NCBI GenBank assembly: GCA_964384965.1
Contig: CAYLLR010000028.1
Span: 1 to 6,649, forward strand
Source of the DNA: GW2011-AR1 sp964384965
GTDB lineage: Archaea; Nanobdellota; Nanobdellia; Pacearchaeales; GW2011-AR1
Length of the DNA: 6,649 bases
Reading direction: 5' to 3'
The notes beneath the pieces were generated by a model. That model saw nothing but the letters and a program-made list of their open reading frames with translations, was not told where the DNA came from and did no database searches. The translations under genes were made by a program, and so were the position numbers. Positions 1 to 5,076 of this stretch are shown here, in pieces (position 1 is the first letter of the stretch; each line of letters opens with the position of its first letter).

Positions 1-389
1 TTAATAAAAGCGCCTTCAATTAAAACTCTTGGTGCAAATCCTAAGCAAACCACAATCAAGGATTGTTTTGTCAAATCCGCATTTAATTTATACCAATCCC
101 CATCAATTGCTCTTAACTCATAATTTGGAAAATTTTCTTTAATATGGTCAATCCCGTAGAATGTATCCTTATCAGGATAGTAAGCAATTGGTTTTTTACC
201 TTTAATTTTTCCAAATTCTAAAGCAATATCTGTATAAACACCATCATCAGGAGTTACAATAAGGTTATCAAACTTTTTAGATAAAAAATTAGCATAATCT
301 CGTACAAAAGATTCATAATTCTCTTGAGAAAGTTTTCCGTGTCTCCAAAGTGAAGACCTATCTGAAACTCCAATTATAACCGCATCCAT
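1..389 (-). CDS. Rossmann-like protein, possibly SLOG/LOG family (3' end cut by window edge)
   Basis: An uninterrupted frame runs from an ATG at 389 to the window edge, about 129 codons with no stop, so the C-terminus is missing. The protein starts with a hydrophobic strand (MDAVIIGVSDRSS), followed by LIVTPDDGVYTDIALEFGK, then KKPIAYYPD, and near the cut SLIVVCLGFAPRVLIEGAF. This alternation of buried strands and glycine-rich turns, with a late GxxPxxLIEG-type loop, resembles the nucleotide-binding Rossmann fold of the SLOG/LOG (TIGR00725-like) families. That assignment is inferred from pattern only; no catalytic motif is certain. In-frame codons continue upstream of the ATG to a stop near 463, so a non-ATG start is possible but less likely. 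AT-rich TATA-like stretches lie 15-35 bases upstream. The coding signal is strong; the function is not known. Confidence 0.7.
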   Translation of the reverse strand, partial: MDAVIIGVSDRSSLWRHGKLSQENYESFVRDYANFLSKKFDNLIVTPDDGVYTDIALEFGKIKGKKPIAYYPDKDTFYGIDHIKENFPNYELRAIDGDWYKLNADLTKQSLIVVCLGFAPRVLIEGAFI

Positions 390-538
390 AATAAATAGAT
401 AAATATGCGGACTTAATAAAGTTTGCTTTAAAATCAATTTTGCCCCTTCAATTTTTTAGGACTCCAAACTTATTGCAACTAACGTAGCGGACAATTACTC
501 TTCGTCAGCCCTCACTTCGTTTCGTAAAATTGCACTCC

Positions 539-555
539 GCCCGAACCCTTCGGGC
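539..555. repeat. Perfect GC-rich hairpin
   Basis: Inverted repeat of 7 bp with a 3-base loop (GCCCGAA, ccc, TTCGGGC). On the plus strand it is followed by tgttt, which is only weakly terminator-like. Also, cagccc at about 508 can pair with gggctg at 552-557 as an alternative fold. Confidence 0.6.
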
Positions 556-601
556 TGTTTAATCGCGATATAATGTCCAATTAAAAATCAATACTAATTA
601 G

Positions 602-621
602 TAGAAAAAGAACAAAAACAA
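602..621 (-). terminator. T-rich archaeal-type terminator after the dtdA transcript
   Basis: Immediately after the stop of the broken gene, the minus strand reads attgtttttgttctttttc. Archaeal RNA polymerase stops on such T-tracts without needing a hairpin. It would end a dtdA/downstream-gene transcript. Confidence 0.45.
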
Positions 622-622
622 T

Positions 623-1356
623 TTAACCTTCTCTTCTAAGTTTTCCAAGAATATATCCAGATAGAATATCTGTTGGTTTTAAAGTGTAATCGTAAATGTC
701 TTGAATATTTTTAATCATTTCTTCCTTGTTAGAGTATTCATCAAGTAATGCAAAACTTAAAGGGAAATTTTCAACATCCGCAACTACTACTAAAGGAATT
801 CTTATTGTTCCAATTTGTTTTCTATAGTTTCTACCATTAGGATCAGTTTCTATCCAAGGTAAAACCTCGTATTCTCCTCCAGGAATTCTAATTGTATTGA
901 CCCTAAATCTAATAGTACAAATCTCTCCCTTTGATTCAATTAACGGAGTAAGATGTTTATAGAAAGCTAATTCTTTATCAACTTTAATTCCTAATCCGGG
1001 AAAATCATTTTCAACTTTTTTGACTAATTCACTTGAAATAAGTAGTCGTTGTTTAAAAAGTCCTTGAAAAAATTATAAATATCCCCTATTTCTTCCCTAA
1101 AGATTTTTTTAATTTCTTTATTTAATCTAACCAGATTATCCCTATATTTTAGAACTATCTGATAATTTTTGATTTATTAATTATTATTTCAATGCCCTTT
1201 GGAAATGGAAATAACATTCTTAAAATTATTCGGAGAAATTTCTGTTTAAAAAGTATGGACTAATTAGGGCTTATTAAACAAATCCGGAAAGCTATTTGAA
1301 AATTTTCCACTAAAGATTCTTTCTCATTTGCTCATAAACCAAATTAATTAAATCAT
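623..1356 (-). pseudogene. Frameshifted remnant of an unknown gene, second in the dtdA operon
   Basis: The longest intact piece is the C-terminal frame, 623 to about 1075. It has no start codon but is clearly coding-like (ISSELVKKVENDFPGLGIKV ... PGGEYEVLPWIETDPNGRNY ... PTDILSGYILGKLRREG, stop). Upstream the reading jumps frame repeatedly: QIVLKYRDNLVRLNKEIK to about 1165 in one frame, SILFKQKFLRIILRMLFPF at 1155-1259 in another, ERIFSGKFSNSFPDLFNKP to about 1320, and an ATG at 1356 followed by a taattaatt direct repeat that breaks the frame after two codons. Joined, the pieces give one protein of roughly 240 residues. The ATG is 6 bases beyond the dtdA stop, so the original gene was probably co-transcribed with dtdA. 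I do not recognise the family. Sequencing error is possible, but neighbouring genes are intact, which favours real decay. Confidence 0.7.
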
Positions 1357-1362
1357 GGAATG

Positions 1363-2151
1363 TTATTTTTTAATTTCCCCTGTTTTTTTCCACGAAATGT
1401 AATTTTTATCTAATATCTCAAGAATTCTGTCTCTTTCCTCGGCTTTTCCCAAACCTTTCCAGTCCAAGAGAACAAAATCAACTTCTTCAACCGTCTTATT
1501 TATCGCTTCAAGGATTATCTCTTCGGAGATGGGGAATACATATTTTGGGATTATGTGTGAAAGTGCAACATTTGAGTTTAATTGTATCTTATTAAAACTT
1601 TGACAATAATGAGGACCCCCTATTCCAACCGCAATTTCACGATATGGATTTTCTTTCCAAGTTTCTATCGCCTCCCTGATTGTTTTTGCAATCACAAACG
1701 AGGCTCGTCGGTCTTTCCATTCCTCTTCACTTCCCCCAATTTCAATAAAGACGCAGGGTCTTTCAATTAAGGGTCCGTGGTGTGTGACTTCCATACTAAC
1801 TTTATATTTTAATTCTGATTCTTCTTTGTTTTTATTTAAAATTTTAAATAAATGTTTTTGAAAGAGTGCAGATGAAGGACAAACTCTCCTACTTTTTCCT
1901 CCTCCCCAAATTTCTTTCCAATTTCCAGGGGCGTGAATTGTGAGGGTTTTTTCCTTTTTTTCAGATTTATGCTTTGAAGCAAATATTACAAAATCAAATT
2001 GATTAATTTTCTCAAAATTTAAATTTTCTGTTTTTAACATATCCCCATTTATTATGTGGTATTTAAAATTTCCCAAATCCATCAAGTTCATAAGGATATT
2101 TCTGCTTGCCGCATCAAATTTGCTCCCAACGATTAAAAATTTATTTAACAT
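1363..2151 (-). CDS. dtdA: D-aminoacyl-tRNA deacylase, archaeal/plant type (DTD2)
   Basis: This 262-residue protein hydrolyses D-amino acids wrongly attached to tRNA, freeing the tRNA; it acts in the cytoplasm as a translation quality-control enzyme. The archaeal DtdA/GEK1 family motifs appear in order: SKHKSE...TLTIHAPGNW (residues 59-78), SMEVTHHGP (119-127), EIGGSEEEW (137-145), GIGGPHY (176-182) and SHIIPKY (198-204). The conserved histidines of the HAPGNW, THHGP, GGPHY and SHIIPKY blocks are all present, so the enzyme should be active. Length is close to the family norm and complete. The ATG at 2151 is supported by a TATA-like box (tttataa) about 23-29 bases upstream, implying a leaderless or near-leaderless mRNA. 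The next gene on the same strand, now broken, starts 6 bases after the stop. The family is present in archaea and plants but not typical of bacteria, so it supports an archaeal source. Confidence 0.95.
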   Translation of the reverse strand: MLNKFLIVGSKFDAASRNILMNLMDLGNFKYHIINGDMLKTENLNFEKINQFDFVIFASKHKSEKKEKTLTIHAPGNWKEIWGGGKSRRVCPSSALFQKHLFKILNKNKEESELKYKVSMEVTHHGPLIERPCVFIEIGGSEEEWKDRRASFVIAKTIREAIETWKENPYREIAVGIGGPHYCQSFNKIQLNSNVALSHIIPKYVFPISEEIILEAINKTVEEVDFVLLDWKGLGKAEERDRILEILDKNYISWKKTGEIKK

Positions 2152-2540
2152 GAAAGTCTAAAGAGATTTCAAATTATAAAGATTTTCGTTGTAAAATTTA
2201 CACGATTTTTGAAAATAAAATTGAAATTGAATAAATGAAATGGCTTATTAAAAAAGGGTAACAAATTTAAGGAGTATTAATTTTATAATTTTAAAATTAT
2301 CCTCGCTGTTATTACAAACTTGTTCACTTGAAATTAGAAACTTGGGATGTTTTTATCATCAATTAATTTTGAGAACCTTCAATATTTATACCCTCTAAAA
2401 AATTTTCTCCCCTGAACAACTCCTTTATATTGGTGAGCAAGTCAAACCAAATCAAGAAAATAAATGTAGACTAAAAATAAACCTATCTCAAGAAACAACT
2501 TCAAAAGAATTAGTTTTAGAATCTTTATCTTTTTTCCGAA
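2152..2540. other. Intergenic stretch with degraded coding-like scraps
   Basis: No complete gene is visible in these 389 bases. On the minus strand, short open pieces look protein-like: one around 2374-2460 (LLTNIKELFRGENFLEGINI, ending in a stop) and one around 2230-2350 (KFLISSEQVCNNSEDNFKII, ending in a stop). The second resembles the LLISSELVKKVENDF stretch of the broken gene at 623-1356. A plus-strand frame at about 2405-2562 is also open but overlaps the end of the next gene. A good TATA-like motif (ggtataaata, minus strand, about 2385-2395) stands about 30 bases before an ATG with only 11 codons. These may be gene relics or a short transcript; none can be called firmly. Confidence 0.3.
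2174..2180 (-). promoter_or_regulatory. TATA box of dtdA
   Basis: The minus strand reads tttataa, 23-29 bases before the dtdA ATG. With archaeal spacing of about 25 bases from TATA centre to transcription start, the transcript would begin at or within a few bases of the start codon. Confidence 0.5.
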
Positions 2541-2981
2541 TTATTTCTTTTTATACCACGCAATAATTCCGATTATTATTAGATACAAAATTCCTCCAAT
2601 CCTTGGAATAATTATTGAAAGGCTCAACCATCCGGGATATTTTTGTTTTTCAAAAATCCTCCACATGGAAATTATAAATAGCACATAAAGAGCAATCCAT
2701 CCTAAAACAGGAACTAAGAAGAGAAAAATCCACGCCCAATGAAATTTCCCCATTTCAAGAACCAAAGAAATGTTTGCAAATGGAATCCATGCGAGCCAGG
2801 GTTTTTTGTGTTTTCTTTTTTTGGCAATTTCTTGCCAAGCAAGAGAATGATAAATATATACAAAAATCATGAAAATTAATGAAAAAAGAAAAACTCCCAT
2901 AGTTAGTCCTCCAAAAATGTTTCCCATAAAAAAATCCTTCAAGGAATTCATCGACCCGATAACCAAATTTCCACCCACCAT
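2541..2981 (-). CDS. Small multi-pass membrane protein of unknown function
   Basis: A 146-residue protein with hydrophobic segments at about 24-46, 82-105 and 117-142, joined by a basic loop (AKKRKHKKPWLAWIPFAN, residues 53-70) and a WRIFEKQKYPGWLS loop (107-120). The tryptophan/proline pattern, KxPWLAWIPxAN followed by YPGWxxLxxIP, recurs in small membrane proteins of archaea and candidate-phylum bacteria and resembles DUF5684-type proteins; the link is by pattern only. No enzymatic motif is seen. Start codons at residues 11 and 19 are alternatives, but the first ATG is preceded by AT-rich promoter-like sequence. It diverges from the tRNA-iMet gene, and the 96 bases between them must hold both promoters. 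No function can be assigned. Confidence 0.75.
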   Translation of the reverse strand: MVGGNLVIGSMNSLKDFFMGNIFGGLTMGVFLFSLIFMIFVYIYHSLAWQEIAKKRKHKKPWLAWIPFANISLVLEMGKFHWAWIFLFLVPVLGWIALYVLFIISMWRIFEKQKYPGWLSLSIIIPRIGGILYLIIIGIIAWYKKK

Positions 2982-3039
2982 CTTCTATGTATTTTAAATG
3001 AAATAAGTTTATTAATCTTTTGATTTTTAATTATCAAAA

Positions 3040-3049
3040 CTTTTAAAAG
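3040..3049 (+). promoter_or_regulatory. TATA box of tRNA-iMet
   Basis: The self-complementary box cttttaaaag lies about 30-38 bases before the first base of the tRNA, the right spacing for transcription to start a few bases upstream of the mature 5' end. Confidence 0.55.
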
Positions 3050-3077
3050 CAGGAAACCCCCTTTACTTTTACAACAT

Positions 3078-3206
3078 AGCGAGGTGGAGCAGTCTGGAGT
3101 GCTCGTCGGGCCCATAAGTAAATCCTTGCAGGATTTTCATTCCTGCTTAATTTAGGATTATGCGAGGAAACCCGGAGGTCGCGTGGTTCAAATCCCGCCC
3201 TCGCTA
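3078..3206 (+). tRNA. Initiator tRNA-Met (CAU), intron-containing
   Basis: Acceptor strands AGCGAGG (3078-3084) and CCTCGCT (3199-3205) pair fully with A at 3206 as discriminator. The D arm has a GAGC/GCTC stem (3087-3090, 3101-3104). The anticodon stem TCGGG (3106-3110) pairs with CCCGG (3171-3175), giving the three G:C pairs and the A1:U72 pair characteristic of archaeal initiators. The anticodon CAT is at 3113-3115. An insertion of about 53 bases interrupts the anticodon loop after position 37, the standard site of archaeal tRNA introns cut by the splicing endonuclease. Two oddities: base 33 is C rather than U, and the T stem (GCG t GG / CCCGC) carries one extra T at 3184. Start decoding would be its role. 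The gene is followed by a T-run and by a tandem array of its own 3' end. Confidence 0.88.
3117..3169 (+). other. tRNA intron with internal hairpins
   Basis: The intron is placed between base 37 (3116) and the A before cccgg (3170); the ends could move by one to three bases. aatcct (3121-3126) can pair with aggatt (about 3154-3159), and CAT of the anticodon with the following atg, which places both exon junctions beside a helix, as in a relaxed bulge-helix-bulge. Inside, gcagg/cctgc (3128-3145) forms a second hairpin. The helix-bulge geometry is not a perfect textbook 3-4-3. Confidence 0.7.
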
Positions 3207-3213
3207 TTTTTTC
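3206..3213 (+). terminator. T-run terminator after tRNA-iMet
   Basis: The tRNA is followed at once by tatttttt c. The same T-run recurs after each tRNA-tail copy in the downstream array, so any read-through transcript would meet it again in every unit. Confidence 0.5.
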
Positions 3214-3237
3214 ACGCGACCGGAAGGAGGTCGTGAG

Positions 3238-3337
3238 NNNNNNNNNNNNNNNNNNNNNNNNNNNNNNNNNNNNNNNNNNNNNNNNNNNNNNNNNNNNNNN
3301 NNNNNNNNNNNNNNNNNNNNNNNNNNNNNNNNNNNNN
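3238..3337. other. Assembly gap of 100 Ns
   Basis: Exactly 100 undetermined bases, the usual placeholder for a gap of unknown size. The bases to its left end at gtgag, which in the complete unit is followed by 12 more bases before the next unit begins, so the gap probably hides those 12 bases and some whole number of repeat units. Any reading frame through it is meaningless. Confidence 0.95.
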
Positions 3338-3441
3338 CACAAATCATTTTATCAATAGGATTTTTCAATGACCGAATAGTGGTTCAAATCCCTCGCTATT
3401 TTTTCACGCGACCGGAAGGAGGTCGTGAGGTTATTGGAAAA
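3338..3441 (+). repeat. Complete 104-bp unit of the tRNA-tail array
   Basis: Within the unit, ggatt (3357-3361) can pair with aatcc (3387-3391), enclosing tgacc/gg-tca, so the tRNA-tail bases are held in a new stem-loop rather than a T arm. After the T-run, cacgcgacc and ggtcgtgag form a stem of nine positions with one mismatch and one G:T. The segment accggaaggaggtcgtgaggtt also resembles the tRNA's own acccggaggtcgcgtggttc, hinting at older duplications. Confidence 0.8.
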
Positions 3442-3551
3442 CACAAATCATTTTATCAATAGGATTTTTCAATGACCGAATAGTGGTTCAAATCCCTCGC
3501 TATTTTTTCACGCGACCGGGGGATGCCCCCTAATTGATAAAAGATTTATTC

Positions 3552-3650
3552 ATGAATTTTAAATTATTGAAGAGTATGACATACCAAATTGATTTTGGAA
3601 AAAATAAATATTTTAAATGGTTGAAAAATCTTCATAAATTTAATTTTTAG
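3552..3650 (+). CDS. Possible 32-residue small protein
   Basis: An ATG at 3552 opens 32 codons (MNFKLLKSMTYQIDFGKN..., basic and aromatic-rich, ending KFNF) before a TAG. There is no well-placed TATA box or ribosome site and no recognised family. In sequence this AT-rich, such a frame can arise by chance. It is listed because it fills an otherwise gene-free stretch after the repeat array. Confidence 0.2.
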   Translation: MNFKLLKSMTYQIDFGKNKYFKWLKNLHKFNF

Positions 3651-3660
3651 AAAACCATTT
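3615..3660. repeat. Inverted repeat, 8-bp perfect arms
   Basis: aaatggtt (3615-3622) and aaccattt (3653-3660) are perfect complements, and inside them aaaaat and attttt can also pair. It lies between the repeat array and the 3' end of the gene at 3695-3970, so it could act as a transcript-end hairpin for either strand. Confidence 0.4.
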
Positions 3661-3694
3661 TCCAAACAAATTAATTTAATTCTAAAATCTTATT

Positions 3695-3970
3695 TTATTT
3701 TTTAAAAATTTTTTGAGAATCCTCACTAAATTCTTTATTTAATTCCTCAAAGTAATCAAAATTTTTATTGAGATTGACCTTATTCATTTTGAAGATTTCT
3801 CCCGGATTATTTTTTAATGAACTAAATCTATCTAAATGCAAATTCGGATTTTGGTCCATTATTGGAAGTGCAAGAGCTCCTCCACTAATCGCAAGCATTC
3901 CGAGAGCCAAAGCTTTGAATAGTCTAACGTCCTTTTTTCTTTTTGTCTTTTTTCGTTTTTTTATTTTCAT
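3695..3970 (-). CDS. Small exported or membrane-anchored protein, unknown
   Basis: A 91-residue protein with a very basic N-terminus (MKIKKRKKTKRKKDVR), one hydrophobic segment (LFKALALGMLAISGGALALP, residues 17-36) and a polar, lysine/asparagine/phenylalanine-rich tail of about 55 residues. This is the build of a signal peptide (possible cleavage after ALA near residue 34) or of a single N-terminal anchor with the tail outside the cell. No domain is recognised. It diverges from the membrane-sensor gene at 4070 across 99 bases that include a perfect inverted repeat (4010-4032), so the two may share control. The plus-strand open frame over the same bases is only a mirror of this gene. Confidence 0.6.
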   Translation of the reverse strand: MKIKKRKKTKRKKDVRLFKALALGMLAISGGALALPIMDQNPNLHLDRFSSLKNNPGEIFKMNKVNLNKNFDYFEELNKEFSEDSQKIFKK

Positions 3971-4009
3971 ATTTTGACTAACTTTCCAAATTAAATTTTC
4001 TTTAAAAGG

Positions 4010-4032
4010 AAAATGGAACTGACGTCCATTTT
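4010..4032. promoter_or_regulatory. Perfect inverted repeat, candidate operator
   Basis: aaaatgga (4010-4017) and tccatttt (4025-4032) are perfect complements separated by 7 bases (actgacg). The repeat ends 8 bases before the TATA box of the 4070 gene and lies between two divergent genes, the position expected for a regulator site. The winged-helix protein at 4758-5030 is the obvious candidate to bind it; that is inference. Confidence 0.5.
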
Positions 4033-4040
4033 AACAAATC

Positions 4041-4048
4041 TTTAAAAA
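4041..4048 (+). promoter_or_regulatory. TATA box of the membrane-protein/winged-helix pair
   Basis: tttaaaaa is centred about 26 bases before the ATG at 4070, which predicts a leaderless transcript starting at that ATG. No ribosome-binding site is seen, consistent with this. Confidence 0.55.
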
Positions 4049-4069
4049 CTTAAAAATCAATAATCTTGG

Positions 4070-4756
4070 ATGGTTTTTATAGAAGAAATACTTGTTCAAA
4101 ATAGTTTTAGTGCAGAATTAATTTATTCATTTGTGATTATTTTTTCAAGTTTGATAATTTATTTTTGCACAAAGGAAGTTTATAAAATTAGCAATCATTC
4201 GGGAATAAAATATTTTAGAGAAGCTTTTTTGTTTTTCGCAATAGCTTATTTTTTTAAATCCTTTATAAGATTTTTATATTTTATTTTTAATGTACGTGAG
4301 ATTTTTGAGTTCTCTTCCATGTTTTTTGGAGTTTTGACTCTGTTTTTCTTTATGTACGCAAGTACGATGGCGATATTTTATCTTTTTTATAGTGTAGTTT
4401 GGAAAAACTTTAAAGAAAATAAAATGGGAATTCCTCTTGTTCATGTAGGGGTATTAATTGTTTCTGCAATTGCAATTTTAATGAGGGAGGTAAAAATATT
4501 AATGCTTCTTCAAGTTTCAATTTTCTTGTTTATTACTTTGTTCAATTATTTTTCGTATAAAAAAATAAACGCAAAGAAAAAACCTAACCAAATATATAGG
4601 GTCTATTTATTTTTATTCATTTTCTGGATGCTTAATTTGTTCGATTTGCTCGTCGTGGGGTTTGGTCCCGTGGTAGAATTATTTATCTCCCTCATCTCAA
4701 TAGGATTGTTCCTAATAATACTTTATAAAGTAGTTCGAAACATAGGTTTTAATTAA
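4070..4756 (+). CDS. Seven-helix membrane protein, possible sensor
   Basis: A 228-residue protein with about seven hydrophobic segments, roughly residues 15-34, 50-73, 83-109, 119-137, 142-162, 176-197 and 201-222, joined by short loops, some of them basic (KNFKENK, YKKINAKKK). There is no catalytic or transporter motif and no soluble domain at either end. The layout resembles the seven-helix sensory modules that precede kinases in other prokaryotes, but here the partner is a separate protein: the next gene starts after a single base and encodes a winged-helix DNA-binding protein. The two are almost certainly translated from one mRNA. The inferred role is sensing a membrane signal and passing it to that regulator; direct evidence is lacking. 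A TATA box 26 bases upstream supports this start. Confidence 0.75.
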   Translation: MVFIEEILVQNSFSAELIYSFVIIFSSLIIYFCTKEVYKISNHSGIKYFREAFLFFAIAYFFKSFIRFLYFIFNVREIFEFSSMFFGVLTLFFFMYASTMAIFYLFYSVVWKNFKENKMGIPLVHVGVLIVSAIAILMREVKILMLLQVSIFLFITLFNYFSYKKINAKKKPNQIYRVYLFLFIFWMLNLFDLLVVGFGPVVELFISLISIGLFLIILYKVVRNIGFN

Positions 4757-4757
4757 A

Positions 4758-5030
4758 ATGGCAAAGAGGGATAAATTAGAAATAATCAAAGACATTCTAA
4801 AAGTAATAAAAGACAACAGAAATCATATAAAGATGACTCCTCTATTAAGGAAGTCAAATCTTTCCTCAAAAAGATTCGCTAAATATAAAGAAGAATTGTT
4901 AAAAAGAGAGTTGATAAAAGAGGTCGAGAATAAAAAATCTGGAAGAAAGATTATAATTACGGAAAAAGGCATGGCTTTCTTAGAAAAATATAGGGTTATA
5001 ATAAATTTTGTAGAAGAATTTAATTTATAA
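4758..5030 (+). CDS. Winged-helix transcription regulator, HTH_45-like
   Basis: A 90-residue basic protein with the helix-turn-helix pattern of small archaeal winged-helix proteins: helix 1 at about 6-19 (KLEIIKDILKVIK), helix 2 at 27-32, recognition helix at 36-50 (SSKRFAKYKEELLKR), a beta wing at 53-68 (IKEVENKKSGRKIIITEKG), and a C-terminal helix (AFLEKYRVIINFVEEF) that may make a dimer, as in Sso10a/HTH_45 proteins. ELIKEVENKKSGRKIIITEKG is the usual wing and turn of this class. It lies one base after the seven-helix protein and is probably its signalling partner. The inverted repeat at 4010-4032 is a possible binding site. A T-run follows the stop. Confidence 0.82.
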   Translation: MAKRDKLEIIKDILKVIKDNRNHIKMTPLLRKSNLSSKRFAKYKEELLKRELIKEVENKKSGRKIIITEKGMAFLEKYRVIINFVEEFNL

Positions 5031-5038
5031 TTTTTTGT
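5030..5038 (+). terminator. T-run after the winged-helix gene
   Basis: aattttttg directly after the stop codon. A T-tract of six may end the two-gene transcript; the next gene appears to have its own TATA box. Confidence 0.35.
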
Positions 5039-5042
5039 AAAG

Positions 5043-5055
5043 ATATATTTTTAAA
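5043..5055 (+). promoter_or_regulatory. TATA box of the gene at 5077
   Basis: atatatttttaaa lies about 22-34 bases before the ATG at 5077, giving the downstream gene its own start site and a leaderless or very short-leader transcript. A ggag at 5058 is too far from the ATG to serve as a ribosome site. Confidence 0.45.
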
Positions 5056-5076
5056 CTGGAGAAAATTAACTCTTTT

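Larger units (their letters stand above)
390..622. other. Intergenic region with GC-rich block and hairpin
   Basis: No coding frame is convincing here. About 100 bases (481-580) are clearly richer in G+C than everything around them and contain the motif ctcacttcgt and a perfect 7-bp stem (gcccgaa/ttcgggc, loop ccc) at 539-555. A perfect 12-bp palindrome, tactaattagta, lies at 592-603. The segment may be an inserted repeat or the base of a small RNA; nothing in it identifies a known element. Confidence 0.5.
3183..3519 (+). repeat. 104-bp tandem repeat array built on the 3' end of tRNA-iMet
   Basis: A unit of 104 bp is seen complete at 3338-3441 and again, identical for 78 bases, at 3442-3519 where it diverges. 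Each unit holds gtggttcaaatcc plus ctcgct (the T arm and 3' acceptor strand of the tRNA just upstream, minus cgcc), then the T-run, then a hairpin (cgacc/ggtcg core), then a unique AT-rich part. The tRNA's own tail and 3' flank (3183-3195, 3200-3237) match the same part of the unit, so the tRNA is the first, partial member. The 100-N gap lies inside the array, so the true number of units is unknown. No spacer variation or CRISPR logic is seen. Confidence 0.9.

Noticed and set aside
1582..1770. Plus-strand 62-codon frame
   Set aside because: It lies fully antisense within dtdA, whose family motifs are unmistakable.
1028..2335. cacttgaaa shared between about 1030, 2326, 5773 and 6456
   Set aside because: Nine or so bases in AT-rich DNA; only the 5733/6416 pair extends into a real repeat.
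2405..2562. Plus-strand open frame of about 50 codons
   Set aside because: It has no start codon, runs into the 3' end of the membrane-protein gene and has no family match.
3043..3462. Open frames on both strands running through the N block
   Set aside because: They read through undetermined bases, the tRNA and its repeats; no real protein is supported.
3183..3519. CRISPR array
   Set aside because: The units are identical along their full 104 bp with no variable spacers, and they contain tRNA sequence.
3183..3519. Attachment sites of an integrated element
   Set aside because: tRNA 3' ends are common integration targets, but the copies are only 104 bp apart with no integrase or cargo between them in this window; the gap leaves a small doubt.
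3768..3977. Plus-strand 69-codon frame
   Set aside because: It mirrors the small exported protein gene; its phenylalanine-rich end is just the reverse of that gene's lysine-rich start.
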